A DNA stretch of 64,000 nucleotides from an uncultured Opitutia bacterium (GTDB lineage: Bacteria; Verrucomicrobiota; Verrucomicrobiia; Opitutales; UBA953). The translations under genes and the position numbers were made by a program. The stretch is from contig CAMFKE010000007.1 of the NCBI GenBank assembly GCA_945957395.1, positions 1-64,000 on the forward strand, in the 5' to 3' direction. This document shows, in pieces, positions 1 through 8,317 of the stretch. The notes beneath the pieces were generated by a model that saw only the letters and a program-made list of their open reading frames with translations, searched no databases and was not told the origin of the DNA. Positions within the stretch are counted from its first letter, which is position 1, and every line of letters begins with the position of its first letter.

Positions 1-157
1 AAGCCGCTCCGGCACTCTTAGCGTGCTATTTTTTCCGTTCTCTGTCGTCCCCCCAGGAAAGGACGGGGAAAGACCCGCCGGGTGCGGCGCCGGATTTGGG
101 TCGCCACCAAGGCGGGCGGCCGGCATCCTCCACGGGTATCCACCCGTATTCCCCGCC

Positions 158-511
158 ATGCCCGAACATATCAAAATCGTCCTCAACTCCAGGAAACTCC
201 CCGCCGCGGCGGTCACCCTCTTGCAGTTCGAACTGCACACCCCGGTCAGCGCGCTGGAGACGAAAATCGCCGCCGGCGAGCCCATCCTCGACGCGATGCC
301 CCACCGCCACTCGCTCGACGACTTCATCAAGTCCTCGGCCGCCCTCGTGCGCCTGCTCGACAACCTCGGCATCGAGTACTCAGCCTGGATCAACGACAAC
401 CCCGTGACGCCCCAGCACCTGCGCGGCGTCCTCTCACGCCAGCACCGCATCCAACAAAAGATGCACGGCGACTCTCACGACCGCATCCGGCCCGACCTCG
501 GCGACGACTGA
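158..511 (+). CDS. Unknown small protein, 117 aa
   Basis: I do not recognise this protein. The reading frame stays open further upstream, but the ATG at 158 begins the part that looks like protein (MPEHIKIVLNSRK); the upstream part is Pro/Arg/Gly-rich and reads like untranslated leader. It is soluble, with no signal peptide or membrane segment, rich in Leu and His, and has an acidic tail. The segment LVRLLDNLGIEYSAWINDN looks like a folded helix-strand unit. It lies at the window edge ahead of two other unknown small genes on the same strand, so its operon context is incomplete. Confidence 0.5.
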   Translation: MPEHIKIVLNSRKLPAAAVTLLQFELHTPVSALETKIAAGEPILDAMPHRHSLDDFIKSSAALVRLLDNLGIEYSAWINDNPVTPQHLRGVLSRQHRIQQKMHGDSHDRIRPDLGDD

Positions 512-600
512 GTTCGGGGGGCTGGCAAAAAGTTAGCCAAGGGCGGCGAAGACGATGGACCTCGCCGATAACAAGGCCGATGTCCTTGCCCCGCCCTATC

Positions 601-1068
601 ATGGTAGACCGGAAAACACTGAGGAAAATGAACCGAATGAACGAGTATGACGCTGAGGAGACAGCCCGGCTGGTTCAGAGCTGGTTGGATGTGTTCGGCC
701 GGAACAGGCAGGGGCTCAACACCGAGGCCTACCTATGGCATGTTTTCAGCAGCGGTCGCATTCCGTGCTCATCCGGCGAAAAGGCCCGCCGGAATTATGC
801 CGCCGAAATCTGCTGCGAGTTCGTCATCCTCTCGAACGATTTGAAGAAGGCGGTCGGCACCGACATCAAGCCGGAGAAGCCGCCCTTCTCCGACTGCTAT
901 GTGTTTCCGCCGAATCTGGCATGGACGATGGCCTTCACGCACGAAGACGGCTGGCTCGGCCCCTATTTCGCACGCCATCCTCGGTATTCCGAAATAAACC
1001 CTGTCAACATCGCCAAGGTGAGGAAACGCGAAGAGATGGCCCGCGCCAAGGCGCAAGGCTGGCGCTAA
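601..1068 (+). CDS. DUF4275-like hypothetical protein
   Basis: A soluble protein of about 155 aa. The pattern AYLWHVFSSGRIPCSSGEKA followed by a late WTMAFTHEDGWLGPYFAR resembles DUF4275, small bacterial proteins of unknown function that share a YLWHxFS motif and a WTxxxTHE..GPYF motif; this match is from memory. The start is uncertain. ATG at 601 is used here, but ATG at 637 has a GAGGA sequence 11 bases upstream and is equally good; ATG at 580 and 628 are also in frame. No signal peptide is present. It probably forms a loose group with the unknown gene that starts at 1137. Confidence 0.55.
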   Translation: MVDRKTLRKMNRMNEYDAEETARLVQSWLDVFGRNRQGLNTEAYLWHVFSSGRIPCSSGEKARRNYAAEICCEFVILSNDLKKAVGTDIKPEKPPFSDCYVFPPNLAWTMAFTHEDGWLGPYFARHPRYSEINPVNIAKVRKREEMARAKAQGWR

Positions 1069-1136
1069 GCGACTCGATCCCAAAGGAGACCCCTTGGAGC
1101 AAAGCACGACCGGCGCATACGAATTTCCCGGAAACC

Positions 1137-1601
1137 ATGACAAGCCCCCGTCGAGAAGAAGCCCTCGCGTTGTTCGCAGCCATCCAATCCGTGTTCCCTC
1201 AGCTTCAAATGAAGGTGGACCCGAACGACCCGCAGGTCGATGTGAGCGCCGACATCCCGAGGCAGCCCGGTTTGGCATTCGATGTTCGACTGAACTTGCA
1301 GAACGAGGACGAACTGCACCTCGCGGCGGGCGAAGTCTTCTGGGCGAGCTGGTTCCCCTCATCGGACCCGAAGATACGGGAACAGTACCGAAATGCCGTG
1401 ACCGGGCTGCTGGCGGGCAGTCACCGAATCGTCGAGTATCGGCGACTGGGAAGCCCCGTGGTTGCCGAACTTCAGTCGCGCGGCGGACACGGATGGGAAA
1501 CCCTCGCGAAATCATCCTGCGGTTTTCTCCCCCTAAAATGGGCCACCCGGAAATGCATTCTCAGAAACGATATCGCCGCCAAAACTCTCGGACTGGACTG
1601 A
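1137..1601 (+). CDS. Hypothetical protein, 154 aa
   Basis: I do not recognise this protein. It is soluble, 154 aa, with alternating strands and helices (FDVRLNLQNEDELHLAAGEVF, then WASWFPSSDPKIREQYRNAV), consistent with a small single-domain alpha/beta fold. The ATG at 1137 is the first in frame that starts protein-like sequence; upstream codons in the same frame overlap the preceding gene. Base composition is a little lower in GC than the metabolic genes that follow. The 171 bases after it hold no gene that I can see. Confidence 0.5.
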   Translation: MTSPRREEALALFAAIQSVFPQLQMKVDPNDPQVDVSADIPRQPGLAFDVRLNLQNEDELHLAAGEVFWASWFPSSDPKIREQYRNAVTGLLAGSHRIVEYRRLGSPVVAELQSRGGHGWETLAKSSCGFLPLKWATRKCILRNDIAAKTLGLD

Positions 1602-1772
1602 TCGGAGCCGATGTTATTCCCATTCGCCCCCAAAGCACCGGGTCGGGCCGGCCTTCCCCGCAGCAAAACAAACCCGGGCGCGGAAATTCGCACCGCCCAT
1701 TTTCATCGACGGGCCGGAGTGGCGACGATTTATGAGGAAGCCCCCGAAATCCCCATATAAAGCCCATCCGGC

Positions 1773-2999
1773 ATGATCATGCGCCCCCTCTTCCTACTCT
1801 TGGCAGGACTACCGTTCATCAGCCAGGCCGCCGAACTCCCTCCGGTGGAAATCTGGGCGACGGGCGACGCGAAAAAGCTCTCCGAATACCGTTACCGGGC
1901 CATCGATAAAAAGAGCTTCGAGACCCGGGAGAATCCGACCGTCGCAGGCATCGAATCGGTCAAGACCATCCTGCACTCGGGCAAGGACGCGCATGTCGAC
2001 GCCTACCTGTGGTCGCGCGCACTTTCAGAGTCCAAGGACTACAAGGGATTCATGGCCCTGCTTAAGTCGTGGGGCGAAAAGCTCTCCGCCGAGACCGGAC
2101 AGAAGGACCCCAAAAACATCCTCAACGACAGGCGCAGCGCCGTCCGTTCAAGCGGCGCCGTCTGGCAAGGGGAAGACATGACCTACCACCTGGAGTGGAG
2201 CATCAACGACAAGCGGGAACCCGAGTTCGCCATCCTCCATGTTTACCCGGGCAGGCAGATGGATAAAATCCTCAAGGACGCCGCCACACAGCTGAACCTC
2301 ACCGTCGCCAAATACGACCCCAAGGAGCACTTGGAGACCAAGCCCGACGGCACCGTGTGGATCAAGGACGTGCCCATGATCACCCAGACCGGCGGCTACT
2401 GCGTCGTGGCGTCCATCGCCCGGGTGGGCCTGCTTTACGGCACAAGCGTCGACCAAAACGCGCTCGCCGAGGCGTGCAAATCGGACCCCGCCAAGGGCAC
2501 CAGCGCCAACAATGTCTACCCCTTCCTGAAAGCCAACGCCAGCAAGCTGCGCATGCGCCTCAAGGACCCCGTGCATTTCGGCTCCGACAAAGCCGAAGCG
2601 GCGCTGCGGGCGGGCGCCATCCAGCTTCGCCGAACCGTCGATTTCAAACGCTTCTCCCCGGACTTGGACATACGCGAGCAACTCGGCTCGGACAGGGACG
2701 CCTACGCCATCGGGCGCGCCAAGGACAAGTCCGAGCTGAACCGGTTCAAGAACCGCATCCACGAAACCATCGACCGCGGCCACCCCCTTTGCTGGGAAGT
2801 CGTCCTCGGCCTCGTCAAGGAACCCCTGCTCACCCCGCAGACCGCGGGAGGCCATGTCCGACTCATCATTGGCTACAACAAAGCCCGGGACACCATCATC
2901 TTCAGTGACAGCTGGGGCCCCGATCATGCCGCCAAAGAAATCCCCCTGACGGACGCCTTCATCGAAACTCGCGGCTACTTCACCCTCACGCCCATGTGA
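1773..2999 (+). CDS. Secreted C39-like cysteine peptidase homologue
   Basis: Predicted exported protein of 408 aa. Residues 1-20 form a signal peptide (hydrophobic LFLLLAGLPFIS, then QAAEL). The middle third is unassigned. From about residue 205 there is a papain-like C39-type fold: QTGGYCVVASIARVGLLYG carries the likely nucleophile Cys210, GGHVRLIIGYN the His361, and FSDSWG the Asp379, so the triad looks complete. C39-like domains outside bacteriocin exporters usually act as secreted proteases of unknown substrate. ATG at 1773 and 1779 are both possible starts. The gene stands alone and ends at a strong terminator hairpin. Confidence 0.75.
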   Translation: MIMRPLFLLLAGLPFISQAAELPPVEIWATGDAKKLSEYRYRAIDKKSFETRENPTVAGIESVKTILHSGKDAHVDAYLWSRALSESKDYKGFMALLKSWGEKLSAETGQKDPKNILNDRRSAVRSSGAVWQGEDMTYHLEWSINDKREPEFAILHVYPGRQMDKILKDAATQLNLTVAKYDPKEHLETKPDGTVWIKDVPMITQTGGYCVVASIARVGLLYGTSVDQNALAEACKSDPAKGTSANNVYPFLKANASKLRMRLKDPVHFGSDKAEAALRAGAIQLRRTVDFKRFSPDLDIREQLGSDRDAYAIGRAKDKSELNRFKNRIHETIDRGHPLCWEVVLGLVKEPLLTPQTAGGHVRLIIGYNKARDTIIFSDSWGPDHAAKEIPLTDAFIETRGYFTLTPM

Positions 3000-3048
3000 G
3001 CTCACTCAGGGCGGACAAGCAGCGCGATTACGAAGATTTCCCCAGCAC

Positions 3049-3087
3049 AAAGCCCCGCGCCGAGGATGGCGCGGGGCTTTGGTTTTT
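3049..3087. terminator. Rho-independent terminator, bidirectional
   Basis: A 13-bp perfect stem, AAAGCCCCGCGCC / GGCGCGGGGCTTT, with a 6-base loop is followed by GGTTTTT on the plus strand and flanked by A residues that give a U-run on the minus strand. It sits between the convergent ends of the C39-like gene and sucB and probably serves both. Confidence 0.85.
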
Positions 3088-3137
3088 CCCGGAGGATGGA
3101 CGCGGGCGGGGGGCCCGGGCCACCGGGAGGAGGCGGC

Positions 3138-4376
3138 TCAGAGGTCGAGGACGAGGCGGGCGGGGTCTTCGAGGAGCTGCTTGACCTTCACGAGGAAGGT
3201 GACGGCTTCCTTGCCGTCGACCAGGCGGTGGTCGTAGGAGAGAGCCAGGTACATCATCGGGCGGATGACGATTTGCCCGTTTTCGACGACGGCGCGCTCG
3301 GTGATGTTGTGCATGCCGAGGATGCCGGACTGGGGGGCGTTCAGGATGGGCGTCGAGAGCATGGAGCCGTAGATGCCGCCGTTGGTGATGGTGAACACGC
3401 CGCCCTGCAGGTCCTCGATGGCCATCTTGCCGTCGCGCGCCTTCTTGGCGTAGGCGGCGATGTCGCCCTCGATGACGGCGAGCGACTTCTTGTCGGCGTC
3501 GCGCACGACGGGGACCATCAGGCCCTTGTCGGTGCCGACGGCCACGCCGATGTCGTAGTAGTGGTTGTCGATGATCTCGTCGCCGTCGATCTGGGCGTTG
3601 ATACCGGGGACATCCTTGAGGGCCTGGACGACGGCGCGCACGAAGAAGGACATGAAGCCGAGCTTGATGCCGTGCTTTTTGACGAACTCGTCCTGGTACT
3701 TCTTACGAAGCTCCATGACCGGGGCCATGTTGACCTCGTTGAAGGTGGTGAGCATGGCGGCCTCGGTCTTGGCCTGCACCAGGCGCTCGGCGATCTTGCG
3801 GCGCAGGGGCGTCATCTTGCGGCGCGAGGTCTTGCCGGAAGCAGCGGCGGGCTTGGGCGCGGCGGCGGGGGCGGCGAGAGGCGCGGTGCGACCGACGGGA
3901 ATCACGGCCTCGGCGGCGGGCGCGGGAGCGACGGGCTTGGCCTCGGCGGCGGCGAGCATGTCGCCCTTGGTCACCCGGCCGTCCTTGCCGGTGCCGGCGA
4001 CGGTGGCGGGGTCGATGCCGGAATTGGCGGCGGCTGCGCGCACGGCCGGGGAAACTTCAGAGGAGGCGTCCTTGCCGGACTTGGCGGGCGCGGCGGCCAC
4101 GGAGGCCGGCGCGGGCGCGGACTTCGCGGCGGGGGAGGCGGCGCCGGCGGCGATGGTGGCGACGACCTGGTGCACGAGCACCTCGGTGCCGGCGGGCACG
4201 AGCTGGGTGATCACGCCGTCAGCTTCAGCCATGCCTTCCAGGGTGACTTTGTCGGTTTCGAAATCGAAAAGGGGCTGGCCCTTGGTCACGGCGGCGCCGT
4301 TTTCGACGCGCCACTTGGCGAGCAGGCCGCCGGTCACGGATTCGCCGGAGGCGGGGATTTTGACTTCAATGGACAT
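3138..4376 (-). CDS. sucB: 2-oxoglutarate dehydrogenase E2 (dihydrolipoamide succinyltransferase)
   Basis: E2 core of the 2-oxoglutarate dehydrogenase complex: transfers succinyl groups from lipoyl-lysine to CoA in the TCA cycle. It has 412 aa, close to E. coli SucB. The lipoyl domain (residues 1-75) carries the modified lysine Lys43 in TDKVTLE. A Pro/Ala-rich linker precedes the E3-binding domain (about 110-142, with [11 protein letters not shown]). The catalytic domain runs to the C-terminus and has DHRLVDG with His383 and Asp387. The ATG at 4376 was chosen because [14 protein letters not shown] is the canonical N-terminus; the frame stays open 27 codons further up. No sucA or lpd lies beside it in this window. 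Confidence 0.95.
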   Translation of the reverse strand: MSIEVKIPASGESVTGGLLAKWRVENGAAVTKGQPLFDFETDKVTLEGMAEADGVITQLVPAGTEVLVHQVVATIAAGAASPAAKSAPAPASVAAAPAKSGKDASSEVSPAVRAAAANSGIDPATVAGTGKDGRVTKGDMLAAAEAKPVAPAPAAEAVIPVGRTAPLAAPAAAPKPAAASGKTSRRKMTPLRRKIAERLVQAKTEAAMLTTFNEVNMAPVMELRKKYQDEFVKKHGIKLGFMSFFVRAVVQALKDVPGINAQIDGDEIIDNHYYDIGVAVGTDKGLMVPVVRDADKKSLAVIEGDIAAYAKKARDGKMAIEDLQGGVFTITNGGIYGSMLSTPILNAPQSGILGMHNITERAVVENGQIVIRPMMYLALSYDHRLVDGKEAVTFLVKVKQLLEDPARLVLDL

Positions 4377-5090
4377 ACTTTTGAGGGGAGGGATTGGGGG
4401 ATAAGTGCGCGTCAGGCTGCCCGTGCCGGGCTTCGTGGCAAGCGGGGAGCCTGACAAGCGCTCGTGAAGAAGGCAGTCTGACCGCCCCGCCCCACTCCAT
4501 CAGAAACTTTTAACCGCAGGAAACAATGCCGGCCGAAAAAACCGGCCTAACCGGCCGACCATCAAGGCATTGCGGAACAACCAAAACCCCTGATGCGGGG
4601 ACGCTCACACCGTAAGCCCCGAGAATCCGTTGATCAGGGCATGGAGCACCATGTTTGAAAACTCCCCCCGGCCCCCATGGGCTTCCGCTTAAGCGGTAAA
4701 CCTTGCTTCATCGAGGTCGCAGCGCGACCGCCGACCGGCAGGCGGGGCGTTCAGCGTCGCTCACGCGACGCCGGACCGGAATGCGAATCAAACGGGGGAT
4801 GGAATCCCCCGCCTACCGGCTGACGGTCGCTCTGCGACCTGCATGACTCCTAATCAAAACGCGTAACCTGACGCCTATGCCCCCGACGCCGGGTGTTTTT
4901 AACCGAAATCATGCCTCCGATTCGCCATGAAAAACACGGCTGATCTCGGAGCCTTGCAGCGTATCCGTTTCGGGCAGGACAACAGGCGTGCAAACCGGAC
5001 TTTCAGAACTGCCGCCCGCCGCGGATGCGCATTTTCCCGGGCCATCCGTGCCACATCCGTGGCCGAACCGCATCGTCCCGGTGGTTCCGC
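4377..5090. other. Gene-free region of 714 bases with palindromes
   Basis: I see no convincing gene here. Most of it is clearly lower in GC than its surroundings. It holds a perfect 12-bp palindrome CCGCTTAAGCGG (4685-4696), several short GGCC/CCGGCC hairpins near 4525-4560, and the large inverted repeat described separately. The upstream part should contain the sucB promoter (minus strand), but I cannot point to clear -10/-35 boxes. Confidence 0.6.
4714..4840. repeat. Imperfect 34-bp inverted repeat (REP/MITE-like)
   Basis: The left arm at 4714-4747 begins AGGTCGCAGCGCGACCG; the right arm at 4807-4840 is its reverse complement with about five mismatches. The arms enclose two smaller hairpins, GCGTCGCTCACGCGACGC and CGGGGGATGGAATCCCCCG. 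Nested hairpins of this kind in a spacer are typical of dispersed non-coding palindromic elements (REP or small non-autonomous transposons). No encoded protein. Confidence 0.6.
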
Positions 5091-5612
5091 TCAGATGCCG
5101 GCCGCCGGCTTGGCCGGGGCGGGCGCTGTGGGCACGGCCGCAGGCGCAGGTTGAGCCGGGGCAGCCTTGGCCGGAGCGGCCTGCTTTTCATGCGCCGCCA
5201 GCGTGGCGCGGCAGCGTTGCAAGAGCGCGGCCTCCGGCAGCACGACCTCCTGCCCGACCGTCACGGCGCCATGGGTGACCCGGAAGGCGCGGGTGCGCGA
5301 CGGGCGCTGCGCGCTTCGAATCGGGCGAAGCAGCGCGCGCGGCGTGCAGTCGGCGTCGCGCGCGACCAACGGCGCTTCGGCGTCAGCCGGGAGCGCGTCG
5401 AGCCGCACGACGGCGAGCCGCTTGGGAGCGTCCACCCAGAGCACGACGCCCACGATGACATTCGGCGAAAGCGGGGCGTTCTCACGCTCCACCACCTCGG
5501 GCGACGGTGCTCGGCGCGGGCGATCGTCGTCGCCCTGCCAGAAAGTCTGCGCGAAAGCGGAGGCGCCGAGAAGGCCGGCCAGGGCGAAGGCGAAGGGGCG
5601 GAGCGTGGGCAT
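5091..5612 (-). CDS. Secreted hypothetical protein, Ala/Pro-rich tail
   Basis: 173 aa. The N-terminus is a clean signal peptide (RPFAFALAGLLGASAFA, cleavage before QTFWQ), so it is periplasmic or outer-membrane-facing. The middle (VIVGVVLWVDAPKRLAVVRL) suggests a short beta-rich domain; the last 35 residues are an Ala/Pro/Lys linker-like tail. Two Cys residues (in DADCTPRALL and LLQRCRATL) could form a disulfide after export. I do not recognise a family. It is read divergently from the pseudouridine synthase gene at 5742. Confidence 0.65.
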   Translation of the reverse strand: MPTLRPFAFALAGLLGASAFAQTFWQGDDDRPRRAPSPEVVERENAPLSPNVIVGVVLWVDAPKRLAVVRLDALPADAEAPLVARDADCTPRALLRPIRSAQRPSRTRAFRVTHGAVTVGQEVVLPEAALLQRCRATLAAHEKQAAPAKAAPAQPAPAAVPTAPAPAKPAAGI

Positions 5613-5741
5613 GGGAATCGGAAGGGGCGCGCCCTAGGCGAACCTTCGCCGCCGCAGGTGCAACAGGCAAAATGCGCCCCGGTAGCGACGACGGCGCATC
5701 CGACCTTGCCGGGCGAGCGGCGTGCGGGTTAAGCGCGTGGC

Positions 5742-6308
5742 ATGTCCACCGTCCCGGCCTCCGCGCGACTGCTCCTGCTGCACAAGCCGAAGGGCTATGT
5801 CGTCACGCGCTCCGACGAACTCGGGCGCAAGACCGTGTACGAGCTGCTGCCCGAGTGGGCGTTCAACCAGGACTGGCAACCCGTCGGCCGGCTCGACCTG
5901 GACTCCAAAGGGCTGCTGCTGTTTTCCAAAAACGGCCGCGATGTGGACGCGCTCACGCGCCCCGGCCACCTGCTCAAAATCTACGAGGTCTGGGTGCGCG
6001 GCAAGGTCTCCCCGGCCCATGTCGCGATGGCCTTGCGCGGCGTGGATACGCCCGAGGGCCTGTGCAAGGCCAAGTCGGTCGAGGTGCTCGGCGGCGCCGG
6101 CCCCAAGACGCGCCTGCGCGTCACCCTCGACGAGGGGCGCAACCGGCACATCCGCCGCCTCTTCGGCGGGCTCAAGGACGACAAGTTCGGCACCCCCCTG
6201 AAAGTGCTGGAGCTCAAGCGCCTACAAATCGGCCCGCTGAAACTCGACACGCCCTCCGGCGAATGGCGCTTCCTCACCCCCGAGGAAACCGCCGCCCTCG
6301 TGGGCTAG
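5742..6308 (+). CDS. rRNA pseudouridine synthase, RsuA/RluE family
   Basis: Converts a uridine in ribosomal RNA to pseudouridine. At 188 aa it is short for the RsuA branch, like RluE, and lacks an N-terminal S4 RNA-binding domain. The family signatures are visible: LLLHKPKGYVVT at residues 10-22, the catalytic loop GRLDLDSKGLLLFS with Asp52, KIYEVWVRG, and the C-terminal LDEGRNRHIRRLF. The ATG at 5742 places the KPKGY motif at the usual distance from the start. Which uridine is modified cannot be told from sequence alone. The 283 bases after it are gene-free. Confidence 0.9.
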   Translation: MSTVPASARLLLLHKPKGYVVTRSDELGRKTVYELLPEWAFNQDWQPVGRLDLDSKGLLLFSKNGRDVDALTRPGHLLKIYEVWVRGKVSPAHVAMALRGVDTPEGLCKAKSVEVLGGAGPKTRLRVTLDEGRNRHIRRLFGGLKDDKFGTPLKVLELKRLQIGPLKLDTPSGEWRFLTPEETAALVG

Positions 6309-6591
6309 TACATTCCAGAATCAAGCCCGCATTCTATTTTCAACATGACTTCTGTATCCGCCCTGCGTATGCCCTGATCATCGGGCACCGCCACAAATGC
6401 CTCGACGGAAAACGACCGAAGAATTACCGCTGCTAACTGCAGGGGCCGCCCACGAGAACCTCGTCTCGCAAAAGCCTGAAACAAAAACACCCGGTCAGCC
6501 ATCAACACCAGGTATCACCTGAAAAGTTGCGTTGGACGGTAGAACTCGGGCCCCGGCTGAGCTGCTTCGTTAGCCTACACTAAAAATCCCC

Positions 6592-7248
6592 ATGACTAAT
6601 TCGCCCCCTCGTCACATCGCCATAGCCGGCTCCACCGGACTCGTCGGGCAGTTTTTATTGCAGCTGGCACTCAAGGATGAATCCATTGAAAAAGTCCATT
6701 TGATCGGCCGCAGAGCCCCTGACATCGCCCACCCCAAGGTGGTGGTTCATGTGGTTGATTTAAAAAACATCCCCCCTCTTCCCAAGATTGATGAGGTGTA
6801 TCTTGCGATTGGGACAACCCTTCGAGTCGCAGGAAGCAAAGAAGCATTCCGAGCCGTCGACTTTGATTCCAATCTGGCTGTAGCGAAAGCGGCCCTGAAA
6901 TCAGGAGCTACAAAAATAGGCGTTGTGAGCGCCATGGGGGCGGACGCCAAATCGGCCATATTCTATAACAAAGTGAAAGGCGAACTGGAGAAGGCCATAC
7001 TTGGGTTAAATGCAAAAACGGTGGTCATCGCAAGGCCATCACTGCTCCTTGGGGACCGAAAATCACTCGGACAACCGGTGCGACCCGGAGAACGATTTGC
7101 GCAAATCATCGCGCCAATCCTGAACATTATTTCGCCACCCAATTACAGACCCGTCTACGCATATAAAGTCGCCGCTGCGCTTTTAGATAAATCCGGCCAT
7201 ACATCCTCCCCCACAATTCTGCTCTCCGGGGAAATTCAGGCATACTGA
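6592..7248 (+). CDS. NAD(P)-binding Rossmann (atypical SDR) protein
   Basis: 218 aa with an N-terminal nucleotide-binding fold: HIAIAGSTGLVGQFLL is the glycine-rich loop of extended/atypical SDR proteins. The order of motifs (DEVYLAIGTT, VDFDSNLAVAKAALKSGATK, VVSAMGADAKS, YNKVKGELEKAI, IARPSLLLGDR) matches the TIP30/HTATIP2-like NAD(P)H-binding group, where YxxxK is the Tyr-Lys pair. The substrate is unknown. Its composition is clearly lower in GC than its neighbours (many AAA, ATT and TTT codons), so recent acquisition is plausible. It stands alone between rRNA modification and pantothenate genes. Confidence 0.8.
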   Translation: MTNSPPRHIAIAGSTGLVGQFLLQLALKDESIEKVHLIGRRAPDIAHPKVVVHVVDLKNIPPLPKIDEVYLAIGTTLRVAGSKEAFRAVDFDSNLAVAKAALKSGATKIGVVSAMGADAKSAIFYNKVKGELEKAILGLNAKTVVIARPSLLLGDRKSLGQPVRPGERFAQIIAPILNIISPPNYRPVYAYKVAAALLDKSGHTSSPTILLSGEIQAY

Positions 7249-7445
7249 GCCGGCTCTTGAATCCGGTGCGCCAATTTTACTCAAGACACCCTGTACCGCT
7301 TCCGCTCCTTCGGCTTTTGCGCCTTTTCTCGGCTTTAGCGTGAAAAACCGGAGCTCAAAGTCCGCATTCAAAGAACATGCGGGCGATGTGCGCGCAGCCT
7401 CTTCGCACTTGGCTTCCGGCCAAAGCGCCGGCAGGGATTTGAGCC

Positions 7446-8222
7446 GTGAAGAAGACCACCCGCACCATCCGTGAGGCGAAGGGCAAGACGCCCGTCGTCT
7501 GCATCACCGCCTACGACGCCGTGACCGCCCGAATCGCCGACGCCGGCGGGGTCGACCTCCTCCTCGTGGGTGACAGCGTGGGCAATGTCGTGCTCGGTTT
7601 CGAGACCACCGTGCCGGTGACGCCCGCCATGATGGCCCACCACATCGGCGCCGTGGCCCGCGCCAAGCCGGAGGCGCTCATCGTGGGCGACATTCCCTTC
7701 GGCGTCGCGCACGACGACTGGTCCAAGCTCCTCGCCGTGTGCGCCGATTTCCTGCGCGCCGGAGCCGAGGCGGTGAAACTGGAAGGCGGCGCCGAGATCG
7801 CGCCGACCATCCGCCGTCTGGTGGACGCCGGGGTGCCCGTCATGGGCCACATCGGTCTGCAGCCGCAGCAGGTGCTCGCCCTGGGCGGCTACCGCAAGTT
7901 CGGCAAGCAGGAGCAGGAGCAGGACAAGCTGCTGGCCGACGCTCGCGCGGTGGCCGAGGCGGGGGCGTTCTGCGTGGTCGCCGAGATGGTGGACGCCGGA
8001 CTGGCGCAGAAGATGTGCGCCGCCGTGGAGGTGCCCATCATCGGCATCGGCTCCGGTGCCCATTGCGACGGGCAGATCCTGGTCATCCACGACCTGCTCG
8101 GGCTCTCCGGCAAATACCCCTCCTTCGCCAAGCCGCGCGTGCAGCTGGAGAAGCTGGGCGCTGAAGCCGTGGCCGGCTGGGCCGCCGAGGTGCGCGGCGA
8201 CGCACGGAAGGTCCAAGATTAA
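7446..8222 (+). CDS. panB: 3-methyl-2-oxobutanoate hydroxymethyltransferase
   Basis: First committed step of pantothenate/CoA synthesis: adds a hydroxymethyl group from methylene-tetrahydrofolate to 2-oxoisovalerate, giving ketopantoate. 258 aa, normal for PanB. Conserved blocks are VCITAYDAVTARIADAGG, LLLVGDSVGNVVLG (metal site Asp), AVKLEGG, VMGHIGLQPQ, and EMVDAGLAQKM followed by IPIIGIGSG-like VPIIGIGSGAHCDGQ. The start is a GTG with AGGGA upstream, one of few Shine-Dalgarno-like sites in the window. No panC or panD is adjacent. gpsA follows after 95 bases. Confidence 0.95.
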   Translation: MKKTTRTIREAKGKTPVVCITAYDAVTARIADAGGVDLLLVGDSVGNVVLGFETTVPVTPAMMAHHIGAVARAKPEALIVGDIPFGVAHDDWSKLLAVCADFLRAGAEAVKLEGGAEIAPTIRRLVDAGVPVMGHIGLQPQQVLALGGYRKFGKQEQEQDKLLADARAVAEAGAFCVVAEMVDAGLAQKMCAAVEVPIIGIGSGAHCDGQILVIHDLLGLSGKYPSFAKPRVQLEKLGAEAVAGWAAEVRGDARKVQD

Positions 8223-8277
8223 AGATACAAGATCAAGAGGCGCCCCCCCCCGCCTTCTATCTTTCCTCTTCAATCTT
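8213..8277. repeat. Imperfect inverted repeat between panB and gpsA
   Basis: AAGATTAAAGATACAAGATC on the left is partly complementary to CTATCTTTCCTCTTCAATCTT on the right, around a C-run. It begins inside the last panB codons and is much more AT-rich than the genes either side. It could act as a weak transcript-end hairpin; there is no clean U-tract. Confidence 0.35.
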
Positions 8278-8317
8278 TCCCCTCATACCCCACCCCCTTT
8301 CCCTCCCCTTTACCCTC

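Noticed and set aside
4927-5154. Small open frame in the sucB upstream spacer
   Set aside because: Arg/Ala-rich, no homology-like motif, antisense to the secreted protein gene at its end.
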